Made by a program: the position numbers and the translations under genes. The notes beneath the pieces are model-generated. The model was not told the origin of the DNA. It saw nothing but the letters and a program-made list of their open reading frames with translations, and did no database searches. Below, piece after piece: positions 1-5,291 of a stretch of 5,291 nt of DNA. Positions within the stretch are counted from its first letter, which is position 1. Each line of letters starts with the position of its first letter. Source of the DNA: Flavobacteriaceae bacterium (GTDB lineage: Bacteria > Bacteroidota > Bacteroidia > Flavobacteriales > Flavobacteriaceae); NCBI GenBank assembly GCA_002705385.1, contig PAFO01000025.1, positions 7,672 through 12,962 on the forward strand, in the 5' to 3' direction.

Positions 1-30
1 GTATGTAGGTTTTCACACCCTACTTTTTTT

Positions 31-78
31 AAAAGGATAATAAGGCTATGGTTGGCTGGACTTATCCTTTTATTTTTT
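31..78 (+). terminator. Inverted repeat with T-tract, possible intrinsic terminator of an upstream gene
   Basis: AAAAGGATAA at 31-40 is perfectly complementary to TTATCCTTTT at 62-71, with a 21-base loop, and is followed by A and six T at 73-78. Outside this stem, ACTTTTTT (22-29) also pairs with AAAAAAGT (79-86), so the whole element could fold as a longer interrupted hairpin. The plus direction carries the better T-tract. The stem has only two G-C pairs and a long loop, so termination would be weak. If the frame-1 reading of 1-123 is coding, this interpretation falls. Confidence 0.4.
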
Positions 79-84
79 AAAAAA

Positions 85-115
85 GTTGGAGTAGTCATTC
101 TATTGTGTATTTTTA
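85..115 (+). promoter_or_regulatory. Candidate Bacteroidota-type promoter for the operon
   Basis: GTTG at 85-88 resembles the -33 element (TTTG/TTG), and TATTTTTA at 108-115 matches TAnnTTTG except for the last base. The spacing is 19 bases, within the usual range for the Bacteroidota housekeeping sigma factor. Transcription would start near 120, leaving a short leader before the ATG at 150. Such AT-rich matches arise easily by chance in this composition. Confidence 0.35.
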
Positions 116-149
116 GTGTTTAAGAATAATTTTTCATAAGCAATTGAAA

Positions 150-932
150 ATGGGCAGATTTAGTCTAAAAGGTAAAACAGCTTTAATTACAGGAGGAGGT
201 AGTGGAATTGGAAAAGCAATAGCAACTGTATTTGCTGAGCAGGGGGCATCAGTTCATATATTAGAAAATGATATAAATGCTGCCGAACTTGCCATAAAAC
301 AAATCAAAGATGTTGGTTTTTCAGCGACTGCTCATATTGTGGATGTTTCTAAACATGACCAAACTATTTCTTTAGTCAAATCAATTGGTACCCAAGGAAG
401 TATTGACCTGCTTGTAAATAATGCCGGGATAGCACATGTTGGAACTGTTGAATCCACAGAAGTAGACGATTTGGATAGACTTTACAATGTAAATATCAAA
501 GGAGTTTTTAACTGCACTAAAGCATGTATTTCCTTTATGAGAAAAGCAGGAAAGGGGGTGATTTTAAATTTGGCTTCTGCAGCAGGTTTAGTAGGACATA
601 ACGACCGCTTTGCATATTCAATGACAAAAGGCGCAGTTTTGTCTATGACGTATTCTATTGCTAAAGATTATTTGAAGCACAATATTCGTTGTAATTCTAT
701 TTCACCCGCTAGGGTTCATACTCCTTTTGTAGATGGATTTATAAGAAAAAACTATCCAGGAAAAGAAAAAGAAATGTTTAAAAAATTATCAAAAACTCAA
801 CCCATTGGAAGAATGGGAACTCCAGAGGAAATTGCATCTCTAGCCTTGTATTTATGTTCAGATGAAGCCGGATTTGTAACTGGAACAGATTATCCTATAG
901 ATGGTGGATTTATAAGACTAAATGGTAATTAA
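150..932 (+). CDS. SDR-family dehydrogenase, probable 2-keto-3-deoxy-L-fuconate dehydrogenase
   Basis: This is a classical short-chain dehydrogenase of 260 aa, the usual length for the family. Counting from the ATG at 150, the cofactor motif TGGGSGIG is at residues 14-21, NNAG at 90-93, and the catalytic set is N115, S143 and Y156-x-x-x-K160, all complete. E39 after the second beta strand suggests NAD+ rather than NADP+. The loop after beta 6 reads SPARVHTP (185-192) instead of the common PG motif, probably a substrate-specific feature. The C-terminal GTDYPIDGG (245-253) is typical of the fold. Its partner 10 bases downstream is an FAH-family hydrolase. By analogy with the Xanthomonas pathway, it should oxidise 2-keto-3-deoxy-L-fuconate to the 2,4-diketo acid in the cytoplasm. 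An in-frame TTG at 144 would add two residues, but the ATG is preferred because the protein then begins MGRFSLKGK, as SDRs commonly do. The SDR family call is certain; the substrate is inferred from neighbours. Confidence 0.85.
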   Translation: MGRFSLKGKTALITGGGSGIGKAIATVFAEQGASVHILENDINAAELAIKQIKDVGFSATAHIVDVSKHDQTISLVKSIGTQGSIDLLVNNAGIAHVGTVESTEVDDLDRLYNVNIKGVFNCTKACISFMRKAGKGVILNLASAAGLVGHNDRFAYSMTKGAVLSMTYSIAKDYLKHNIRCNSISPARVHTPFVDGFIRKNYPGKEKEMFKKLSKTQPIGRMGTPEEIASLALYLCSDEAGFVTGTDYPIDGGFIRLNGN

Positions 933-942
933 AACAATATAG

Positions 943-1815
943 ATGAAACTAATTCGATTTGGAACAATTGGTAATGAAAAACCAGGAGTTCAACTTCAAG
1001 ATGGGACTCGAATCGATGTAAGTAAATTTACAAACGATTATGATGAAACTTTTTTTGGGTCAAGTGGAATACAATCTCTTCAAAAATGGCTTGAAAAAAA
1101 TCAGGAAAATTGTGCAGTAATTAAGCAAAGCATCCGCTTGGGGGCTCCTTTATCACGTCCCTCCAAAATTGTCTGCGTTGGGTTGAATTTTGCAAAGCAT
1201 GCTAAAGAGGGGGGAATGGAACCTCCTAAAGAACCAGTATTATTTTTCAAAGCAAGCTCAGCGATTAATGGACCTTATGATAATGTAATTCTTCCAAGAG
1301 GAAGTCAAAAATCAGATTGGGAAGTTGAGTTAGCTTTAGTTATAGGGAAAAAAGCATCTTATGTGAGCGAAAAAGATGCCATGGAATACCTAGCAGGCTA
1401 TGTATTACATAACGACATAAGTGAACGCGAATATCAGCTCGAGAGATCTGGTCAGTGGGTAAAAGGCAAAAGTTGTGATACTTTCGCACCCATAGGGCCA
1501 TTTATTGCAACCAAGGATGAAATTCAAAACCCACATAATCTTAATCTTTGGTTAAGCTTAAATGGGGAAATCATGCAACAAAGTAACACCTCTGATATGA
1601 TTTTTTATATACCAAAGTTAATAAGTTATATAAGTAATTTTATGACCTTACTACCTGGAGATTTAATTTCCACTGGCACCCCATTTGGAGTGGGTCTAGG
1701 CCTTGATCCACAAAAATATCTAAAAGATGGTGATGTAATGGAACTTGGAATAGATGGGCTTGGTATTTCTAAACAATTTGTAAAATCTTTTGAAAATCTA
1801 AATAAAGAATTATGA
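943..1815 (+). CDS. Fumarylacetoacetate hydrolase family protein, probable 2,4-diketo-3-deoxy-L-fuconate hydrolase
   Basis: The product is 290 aa, the usual size for the bacterial two-part FAH fold: a small N-terminal region (about 1-70) and the catalytic domain (about 73-285). Family hallmarks are VGLNFAKHAKE (79-89), the divalent-metal ligands E127 and E129 in DWEVELALVIGK followed by D158 in HNDISER, the KGKSCDTFAPIGP segment (174-186), and STGTPFGVG (243-251). Enzymes of this type cleave a carbon-carbon bond in beta-diketo acids. In the oxidative L-fucose pathway the homologue splits 2,4-diketo-3-deoxy-L-fuconate into pyruvate and L-lactate. The preceding SDR would supply that substrate. 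The stop codon overlaps the start of the fucosidase gene (ATGA, 1812-1815), indicating coupled translation. Related family members act on other 2,4-diketo acids, or as acylpyruvases or oxaloacetate tautomerases; the gene context favours the fucose role. Confidence 0.85.
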   Translation: MKLIRFGTIGNEKPGVQLQDGTRIDVSKFTNDYDETFFGSSGIQSLQKWLEKNQENCAVIKQSIRLGAPLSRPSKIVCVGLNFAKHAKEGGMEPPKEPVLFFKASSAINGPYDNVILPRGSQKSDWEVELALVIGKKASYVSEKDAMEYLAGYVLHNDISEREYQLERSGQWVKGKSCDTFAPIGPFIATKDEIQNPHNLNLWLSLNGEIMQQSNTSDMIFYIPKLISYISNFMTLLPGDLISTGTPFGVGLGLDPQKYLKDGDVMELGIDGLGISKQFVKSFENLNKEL

Positions 1816-3215
1816 AAATTAAATTATTTGTAAAACTGTTAATATTAATTACAGTTAGTTTTTCGTGTAAAAACAAACTTCAAAACAAATCTGAACCACA
1901 AAATGATATTAAAGTAGATTACCTTAATGAAACAAAAGAAGACTTTAATAATAGAATATCATGGTGGCGTGAAGCTCGATTCGGAATGTTTATCCATTGG
2001 GGAGTTTACGCCGTACCAGCAGGAATTCATAATGAAAAAAGAATAGAGGGTATAGGTGAATGGATTCAGAGATACGCACAAATTTCTATTGAGGAATATG
2101 AAAAATATGCAAAAAAATTCAACCCTGTTGATTATGATCCTATAGAATGGGTAAAAATAATGAAAAGGGCAGGTATGAAATATGTAGTAATTACCTCTAA
2201 ACATCATGATGGTTTCGCTCTTTGGGACTCCAAAGTATCTGATTATGATGCTGTAGACTTTGCTCCGATTGGTAAAGATTTGCTAAAAGGTCTTTCAGAA
2301 GCCTGTAAAAAAGAAGGAATAAAATTTGGTTTATACCATTCAATAATGGATTGGCATCATCCTCACGCACAAGCTAATGATGAACCTAGATATGATTATC
2401 AAAATGTTCCAAATCCAGATTTTCCAATCTATTATAAGAATTATCTCAAACCCCAACTCAAAGAATTAATGGATAATTATGACCCTGACATTTTATGGTT
2501 TGACGGAGAATGGATAAATGACTATAACCATAATATGGGACTTGATCTATATCAATATGTGAGAAGTTTAAAACCAGAAATTTTAATAAATAATAGAGTT
2601 GATAAAGGAAGAAATGGTATGGCTGGGATGACCAAAGATGATAAAAGATATGCCGGTGATTTTGGCACTCCTGAACAAGAAATTTTGGAAGGTACTTCTT
2701 CAATGGATTGGGAGTCATGTATGACGATGAATGATACATGGGGATTTAAATCTTATGATAAAAATTGGAAATCAGCAGAAGTATTAGTCCATAATTTAAT
2801 TGATATTACTTCTAAAGGGGGGAATTACCTTTTAAATGTGGGTCCTACCGCCTCTGGACTGATTCCTAATCCAAGTATATCTAGGTTAGAAAAAATGGGT
2901 GAATGGTTAGATATAAATGGAGAAGCTATTTATTCAAGTGAAAAGCTTAAAAAAGATTATAAACAAGGGGAATATTTAATATTTACAAAAAAAAATAATT
3001 CTAATAGTTATTTCGCAATAGCTTTAAAAAAGCCAGAAAATAGCATAACTATAAATAACATAGAGCCTAATAAAAATAGTTCAATTTATCTCCTTGGTTA
3101 TGATGAGCCATTAATTTGGTCTTTTGACACCGAGAGAGGATTAGAAATTCAAGTTCCAAAATCTATTCCTGGAGAAATCGCATGGACCTTTAAAATATTA
3201 GGAAAAGAAATTTAA
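1812..3215 (+). CDS. GH29 alpha-L-fucosidase, predicted lipoprotein
   Basis: A 467-aa glycoside hydrolase that should release terminal L-fucose from fucosylated glycans. The N-terminus has a basic start, a hydrophobic stretch (5-17) and the lipobox-like SFSC with C19 as the lipidated residue, so it is exported and anchored in a membrane. The bases after C19 encode mostly K, N and Q rather than the acidic cluster of Bacteroidota surface-export signals, so a periplasmic location is more likely than a surface one. GH29 landmarks are WWREARFGMFIHWG (51-64), SKHHDGFALW (129-138), LWFDGEW (228-234) with D231 as predicted nucleophile, PEQE (287-290) containing a candidate acid/base glutamate, MNDTWGF (306-312), and GGNYLLNVGP (336-345) closing the barrel. 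A C-terminal beta-sandwich domain (about 375-465) follows. The start is fixed by the signal peptide and the 4-base overlap with the upstream gene. It is the only clearly exported product in the operon; the cytoplasmic enzymes around it consume its product. Confidence 0.93.
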   Translation: MKIKLFVKLLILITVSFSCKNKLQNKSEPQNDIKVDYLNETKEDFNNRISWWREARFGMFIHWGVYAVPAGIHNEKRIEGIGEWIQRYAQISIEEYEKYAKKFNPVDYDPIEWVKIMKRAGMKYVVITSKHHDGFALWDSKVSDYDAVDFAPIGKDLLKGLSEACKKEGIKFGLYHSIMDWHHPHAQANDEPRYDYQNVPNPDFPIYYKNYLKPQLKELMDNYDPDILWFDGEWINDYNHNMGLDLYQYVRSLKPEILINNRVDKGRNGMAGMTKDDKRYAGDFGTPEQEILEGTSSMDWESCMTMNDTWGFKSYDKNWKSAEVLVHNLIDITSKGGNYLLNVGPTASGLIPNPSISRLEKMGEWLDINGEAIYSSEKLKKDYKQGEYLIFTKKNNSNSYFAIALKKPENSITINNIEPNKNSSIYLLGYDEPLIWSFDTERGLEIQVPKSIPGEIAWTFKILGKEI

Positions 3216-3226
3216 TTTTTTTAAGA

Positions 3227-4057
3227 GTGAAAATTGATTCACATCAACATTTTTGGAAATTTAATCCTCTTAATCATGATTGGATAGATGATACTATGTC
3301 TATTATTAAAAGTGATTTTTTTCCAAAAGATTTAGAATCTATTTTAAAAAAAAATTCAATTGATGGATCGATTTTAGTTCAGGTTGATCAAACAGAGAAG
3401 GAAAATGATTATTTACTTCATTTAGCTGAGCAGAACAAGTTTATAAAAGCTGTTGTAGGATGGGTTGATCTTAGGCATAAAAACGTAGAAGAACGTTTAG
3501 CATATTATTCTAAAAATATTTATTTCAAAGGAGTAAGACATCTAGTTCAGTCTGAAGAACAAGATTTTCTTCTAAGGGAAGATTTTCAAAATGGAATTGG
3601 AAAATTGATGAAATTTAATTTAACATACGATATTTTAATTTTTCCAAATCAACTTGAATCTGCGATTCAGCTTGTTAAAAAATTCCCAAATCAAAAATTT
3701 ATTCTTGATCATTTGGCAAAACCAGATATTAAAAATCAGGAAATTGATTTTTGGAAACGGCAAATTGAAATTCTTGCAGAATCACCAAATATATTTTGTA
3801 AAATTTCAGGGATTGTTACTGAAGCTAATTTAAATGACTGGAGGTATGAAGATTTTGTACCTTATTTAGATGTAGTTTTTAATGCTTTTGAAGAAGATAG
3901 AATTATGTTTGGATCTGATTGGCCTGTATGTTTATTGGCTGCTTCTTACAAGCAAGTTTATGATTTAATTTTGAATTATATAAATGATTTTTCAGAGTAT
4001 CAAAAAGCAAAACTTCTCGGTAAAAATGCTTTGAGGATTTATAATATTACAGATTAG
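3227..4057 (+). CDS. Amidohydrolase-family lactonase, probable L-fucono-1,5-lactonase
   Basis: The 276-aa product belongs to the amidohydrolase-2 (COG3618) group. It begins MKIDSHQHFW with the H6-x-H8 metal/active-site pair, followed by GVRHLVQ (102-108), LDHLAKP (160-166) with H162, CKISG (191-195), and FGSDWPVC (228-235) with the catalytic aspartate D231. In this family the aspartate activates water to open sugar lactones. Characterised members include L-fuconolactonase and L-rhamnonolactonase. Placement between a fucosidase and an SDR favours L-fuconolactone to L-fuconate. The start is GTG at 3227, which lies exactly where the family N-terminus (xIDxHxHFW) begins and 11 bases after the previous stop; no ATG fits. 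The gene is noticeably AT-rich and has a run of nine A at 3346-3354, within codons 40-43. A related lactone, such as a rhamno- or galactonolactone, cannot be excluded. Confidence 0.87.
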   Translation: MKIDSHQHFWKFNPLNHDWIDDTMSIIKSDFFPKDLESILKKNSIDGSILVQVDQTEKENDYLLHLAEQNKFIKAVVGWVDLRHKNVEERLAYYSKNIYFKGVRHLVQSEEQDFLLREDFQNGIGKLMKFNLTYDILIFPNQLESAIQLVKKFPNQKFILDHLAKPDIKNQEIDFWKRQIEILAESPNIFCKISGIVTEANLNDWRYEDFVPYLDVVFNAFEEDRIMFGSDWPVCLLAASYKQVYDLILNYINDFSEYQKAKLLGKNALRIYNITD

Positions 4058-4062
4058 TATAA

Positions 4063-4842
4063 ATGGATTTAAATTTAAAAGAAAAAATAATTGTTGTAAC
4101 TGGCGGTTCTAAAGGCATAGGATACGGTATCTGCGAACAATTAATTAAAGAGGGTGCTATACCAGTAATAGTTGGAAGGGATAGGAGATCCATTCCTCAT
4201 GCTGTAAAAAAACTTAAAGAGACTGGAGGAAATGTTGGATTTGCTTTCGCAGAATTAACAGATCCAAAAGATTGTAAAAAAGCAGTAGAACAAATAATCA
4301 GTGAATATGGTTTAATTGATGCCTTGGTTAATAATGCAGGGGTCAATGATGGAGTTAGTTTGGCCGACGGTGATTTTGAATCTTTTACTAAATCAATTCA
4401 TAGTAATTTGACTCATTATTTCATGATGGCACATTATAGTCTTCCAGCGCTAAAGAAATCTAAAGGCTCAATAGTAAATATTGGTTCAAAAACATCTTTT
4501 ACTGGACAAGGGGGTACCTCTGCATATGCGGCAGCAAATGGAGGAAGAAATGCTTTAACTCGAGAATGGGCAGTCGAATTATTACCCTTTTCCATAAGAG
4601 TTAATTCCATTATTGTAGCTGAATGTTATACTCCATTATATAAAAAATGGATAAAATCTTTTCCTAATCCAGAGGTCAAATTAAAAGAAATTGAATCTAA
4701 CATCCCCTTAGAAAATAGAATGACCACTCCTGAGGAAATAGGAAGTGCTGTTGCTTTCCTTATTTCGAAAAAATCAAGTCATACAACAGGTCAACTCCTT
4801 TTTGTAGATGGAGGATATTCGCATTTAGACCGATCTCTATAA
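4063..4842 (+). CDS. SDR-family oxidoreductase, probable L-fucose dehydrogenase (atypical YxxxN motif)
   Basis: A 259-aa SDR that probably oxidises L-fucose to the lactone consumed by the lactonase encoded 5 bases upstream. Seen directly: TGGSKGIG (13-20), NNAG (90-93), N115, S142 and Y155, and a family-like C-terminus TGQLLFVDGG (242-251). The position of the active-site lysine, four after Y155, is an asparagine (YAAAN, 155-159; codon AAT at 4537-4539), although the surrounding helix GGRNALTREWAVEL aligns normally. K17 in the glycine motif and R39 after beta strand 2 suggest NADP(H) preference. The loop after beta 6 reads VAECYTPLY (185-193) where most SDRs have PG, an alternative substrate-side motif. 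The assignment as L-fucose dehydrogenase is inferred from the adjacent lactonase and mutarotase and from the first SDR pairing with the FAH gene. The roles could be swapped, or this enzyme could act on another aldose. No frameshift or stop suggests decay. Confidence 0.8.
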   Translation: MDLNLKEKIIVVTGGSKGIGYGICEQLIKEGAIPVIVGRDRRSIPHAVKKLKETGGNVGFAFAELTDPKDCKKAVEQIISEYGLIDALVNNAGVNDGVSLADGDFESFTKSIHSNLTHYFMMAHYSLPALKKSKGSIVNIGSKTSFTGQGGTSAYAAANGGRNALTREWAVELLPFSIRVNSIIVAECYTPLYKKWIKSFPNPEVKLKEIESNIPLENRMTTPEEIGSAVAFLISKKSSHTTGQLLFVDGGYSHLDRSL

Positions 4843-4865
4843 TTAAAAACGAATTAATACATAAA

Positions 4866-5207
4866 GTGAAAAAGCAACATAAAAAATATTGTTTTGCATT
4901 GGATTTAATCAATGATGAAGCATTGATTCAAGCCTATATTGAACATCATAAAGAAGTATGGCCAGAAATAATTCATCAAATCAAAGACACAGGTGTTGAG
5001 TCAATGGAAATATATAGGGTTTCGGATAGGCTTTTTATGATAATTGAAACTACTCCTGAATTTTCACTTTTTGAAAAACAAATTAAAGATAATTCTAACC
5101 CAAAAGTTCAAGAATGGGAAACTCTAATGGACAAATACCAGAAAGCTTTACCTTGCGCGAAACAAGGTGAAAAATGGGTTTTGATGGAGAGAATTTTTAG
5201 ACTTTAA
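4866..5207 (+). CDS. RhaM-type (L-rhamnose mutarotase family) sugar mutarotase, probably acting on L-fucose
   Basis: A 113-aa protein of the ferredoxin-like, dimeric RhaM/DUF718 family, close to the usual length of about 100-110 residues. Recognisable parts are the N-terminal strand KKYCFALDL (6-14), the helix YIEHHKEVWPEI (24-35) where H28 aligns with the catalytic histidine of the HxEIWPE motif, the strand MEIYRVSDRLFMIIET (47-62), the VQEWETLMDKY segment (81-91) and the C-terminal strand WVLMERIFRL (104-113). These enzymes interconvert alpha and beta anomers of L-sugars. Here the substrate is probably L-fucose, feeding the correct anomer to the dehydrogenase. This family differs from the FucU/RbsD mutarotases usually associated with fucose. 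The start is GTG at 4866, 23 bases after the previous stop; the next in-frame methionine is residue 47, too late to be the start. Confidence 0.87.
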   Translation: MKKQHKKYCFALDLINDEALIQAYIEHHKEVWPEIIHQIKDTGVESMEIYRVSDRLFMIIETTPEFSLFEKQIKDNSNPKVQEWETLMDKYQKALPCAKQGEKWVLMERIFRL

Positions 5208-5208
5208 T

Positions 5209-5291
5209 ATGCTTAGTTATTGGGAAAAAGCGGCACTACTTGAGTATGATTTAGTTGTTTTAGGCGGAGGAATAACAGGAATGTTTTGTGC
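5209..5291 (+). CDS. FAD-dependent oxidoreductase, N-terminal fragment (cut by window edge)
   Basis: An ATG one base after the mutarotase stop opens a frame that stays open to the window end (27 complete codons). The product starts MLSYWEKAALLEYDLVVLGG and continues with a Rossmann glycine motif GGGITG at residues 19-24, preceded by a hydrophobic beta strand (LVVL). This is the dinucleotide-binding beta-alpha-beta of FAD-dependent oxidoreductases of the DAO (glycine/D-amino-acid oxidase-like) type. Spacing makes it part of the same operon. The substrate cannot be read from this fragment. A 2-hydroxyacid or sugar-acid oxidase linked to fucose breakdown is possible but unproven. Confidence 0.7.
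   Translation, partial: MLSYWEKAALLEYDLVVLGGGITGMFC

Larger units (their letters stand above)
1..123 (+). other. Possible C-terminal tail of an upstream membrane protein (doubtful)
   Basis: Frame 1 is open from the window edge for 40 codons to a TAA at 121-123, with no in-frame start, so any gene here would begin upstream. The translation is hydrophobic, with two apparent segments (roughly RLWLAGLILLFF and VGVVILLCIFSV) separated by KK. That would fit the end of a membrane transporter, which would make sense in front of a sugar catabolic operon. However, the DNA is T-rich, which yields hydrophobic residues in any frame, and the stretch contains an inverted repeat that looks like a terminator. 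The two other forward frames stop at 6-8 and 38-40, so an upstream gene could equally end there. No family was recognised. Confidence 0.22.

Noticed and set aside
144..149. TTG at 144 as the start of the first SDR
   Set aside because: It adds only two residues (M-K) ahead of an ATG that gives a family-typical N-terminus, and no ribosome-binding sequence favours it.
1959..2207. Minus-strand open frame of 82 codons within the fucosidase gene
   Set aside because: It lies fully inside a well-supported GH29 gene on the opposite strand and has a low-complexity, F/Y-rich translation with no recognisable domain.
2458..2739. Minus-strand open frame of 93 codons within the fucosidase gene
   Set aside because: It is antisense to the conserved GH29 catalytic region including the nucleophile motif, and its translation resembles no family.
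2987..2995. Run of nine A near the fucosidase C-terminal domain (and a second at 3346-3354 in the lactonase) as possible slippage or phase-variation sites
   Set aside because: Such A-runs are expected in AT-rich Bacteroidota DNA with many Lys/Asn codons; both genes are in frame, and a single run gives no evidence of switching.
1..5291. CRISPR array, tRNA/rRNA gene, insertion sequence or phage element
   Set aside because: No regularly spaced direct repeats, cloverleaf-like sequences, transposase or integrase motifs were seen; the gene content is ordinary carbohydrate catabolism.

Overview
The window is AT-rich, lacks Shine-Dalgarno-like sequences ahead of its genes, and carries a lipoprotein-type GH29 fucosidase and a GTTG/TAnnTTT-type promoter candidate. 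Together these suggest a member of the Bacteroidota, probably Flavobacteriia; this is an inference from style, not from a marker gene. All recognisable genes lie on the + strand and are tightly packed (gaps of 1 to 23 bases and one ATGA overlap), so they look like a single operon.

Layout: positions 1-149 hold an inverted repeat with a T-tract (possible terminator), a candidate promoter, and an open frame that might be the tail of an upstream membrane protein. Then follow an SDR dehydrogenase (150-932), a fumarylacetoacetate-hydrolase-family enzyme (943-1815), a GH29 alpha-L-fucosidase with a lipoprotein signal (1812-3215), an amidohydrolase/lactonase (3227-4057), a second SDR dehydrogenase (4063-4842), a RhaM-type sugar mutarotase (4866-5207), and the first 27 codons of an FAD-dependent oxidoreductase cut by the window edge (5209-5291).

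The combination matches the non-phosphorylative (oxidative) L-fucose pathway known from Xanthomonas and other bacteria. The fucosidase releases L-fucose in the periplasm or at the cell surface, and the mutarotase equilibrates its anomers. One SDR oxidises it to L-fuconolactone, the lactonase opens this to L-fuconate, and a dehydratase (not in this window) makes 2-keto-3-deoxy-L-fuconate. The other SDR oxidises that to the 2,4-diketo acid, and the FAH-family hydrolase splits it to pyruvate and L-lactate. The assignment of the two SDRs to their steps rests on gene neighbours and motifs, not on a biochemical signature.

The pathway itself is not new. The points most worth a second look are the second SDR, whose YxxxK catalytic motif reads YxxxN; the opposite cofactor preferences predicted for the two SDRs; the absence of the dehydratase; and the unexplained FAD oxidoreductase at the end of the operon.
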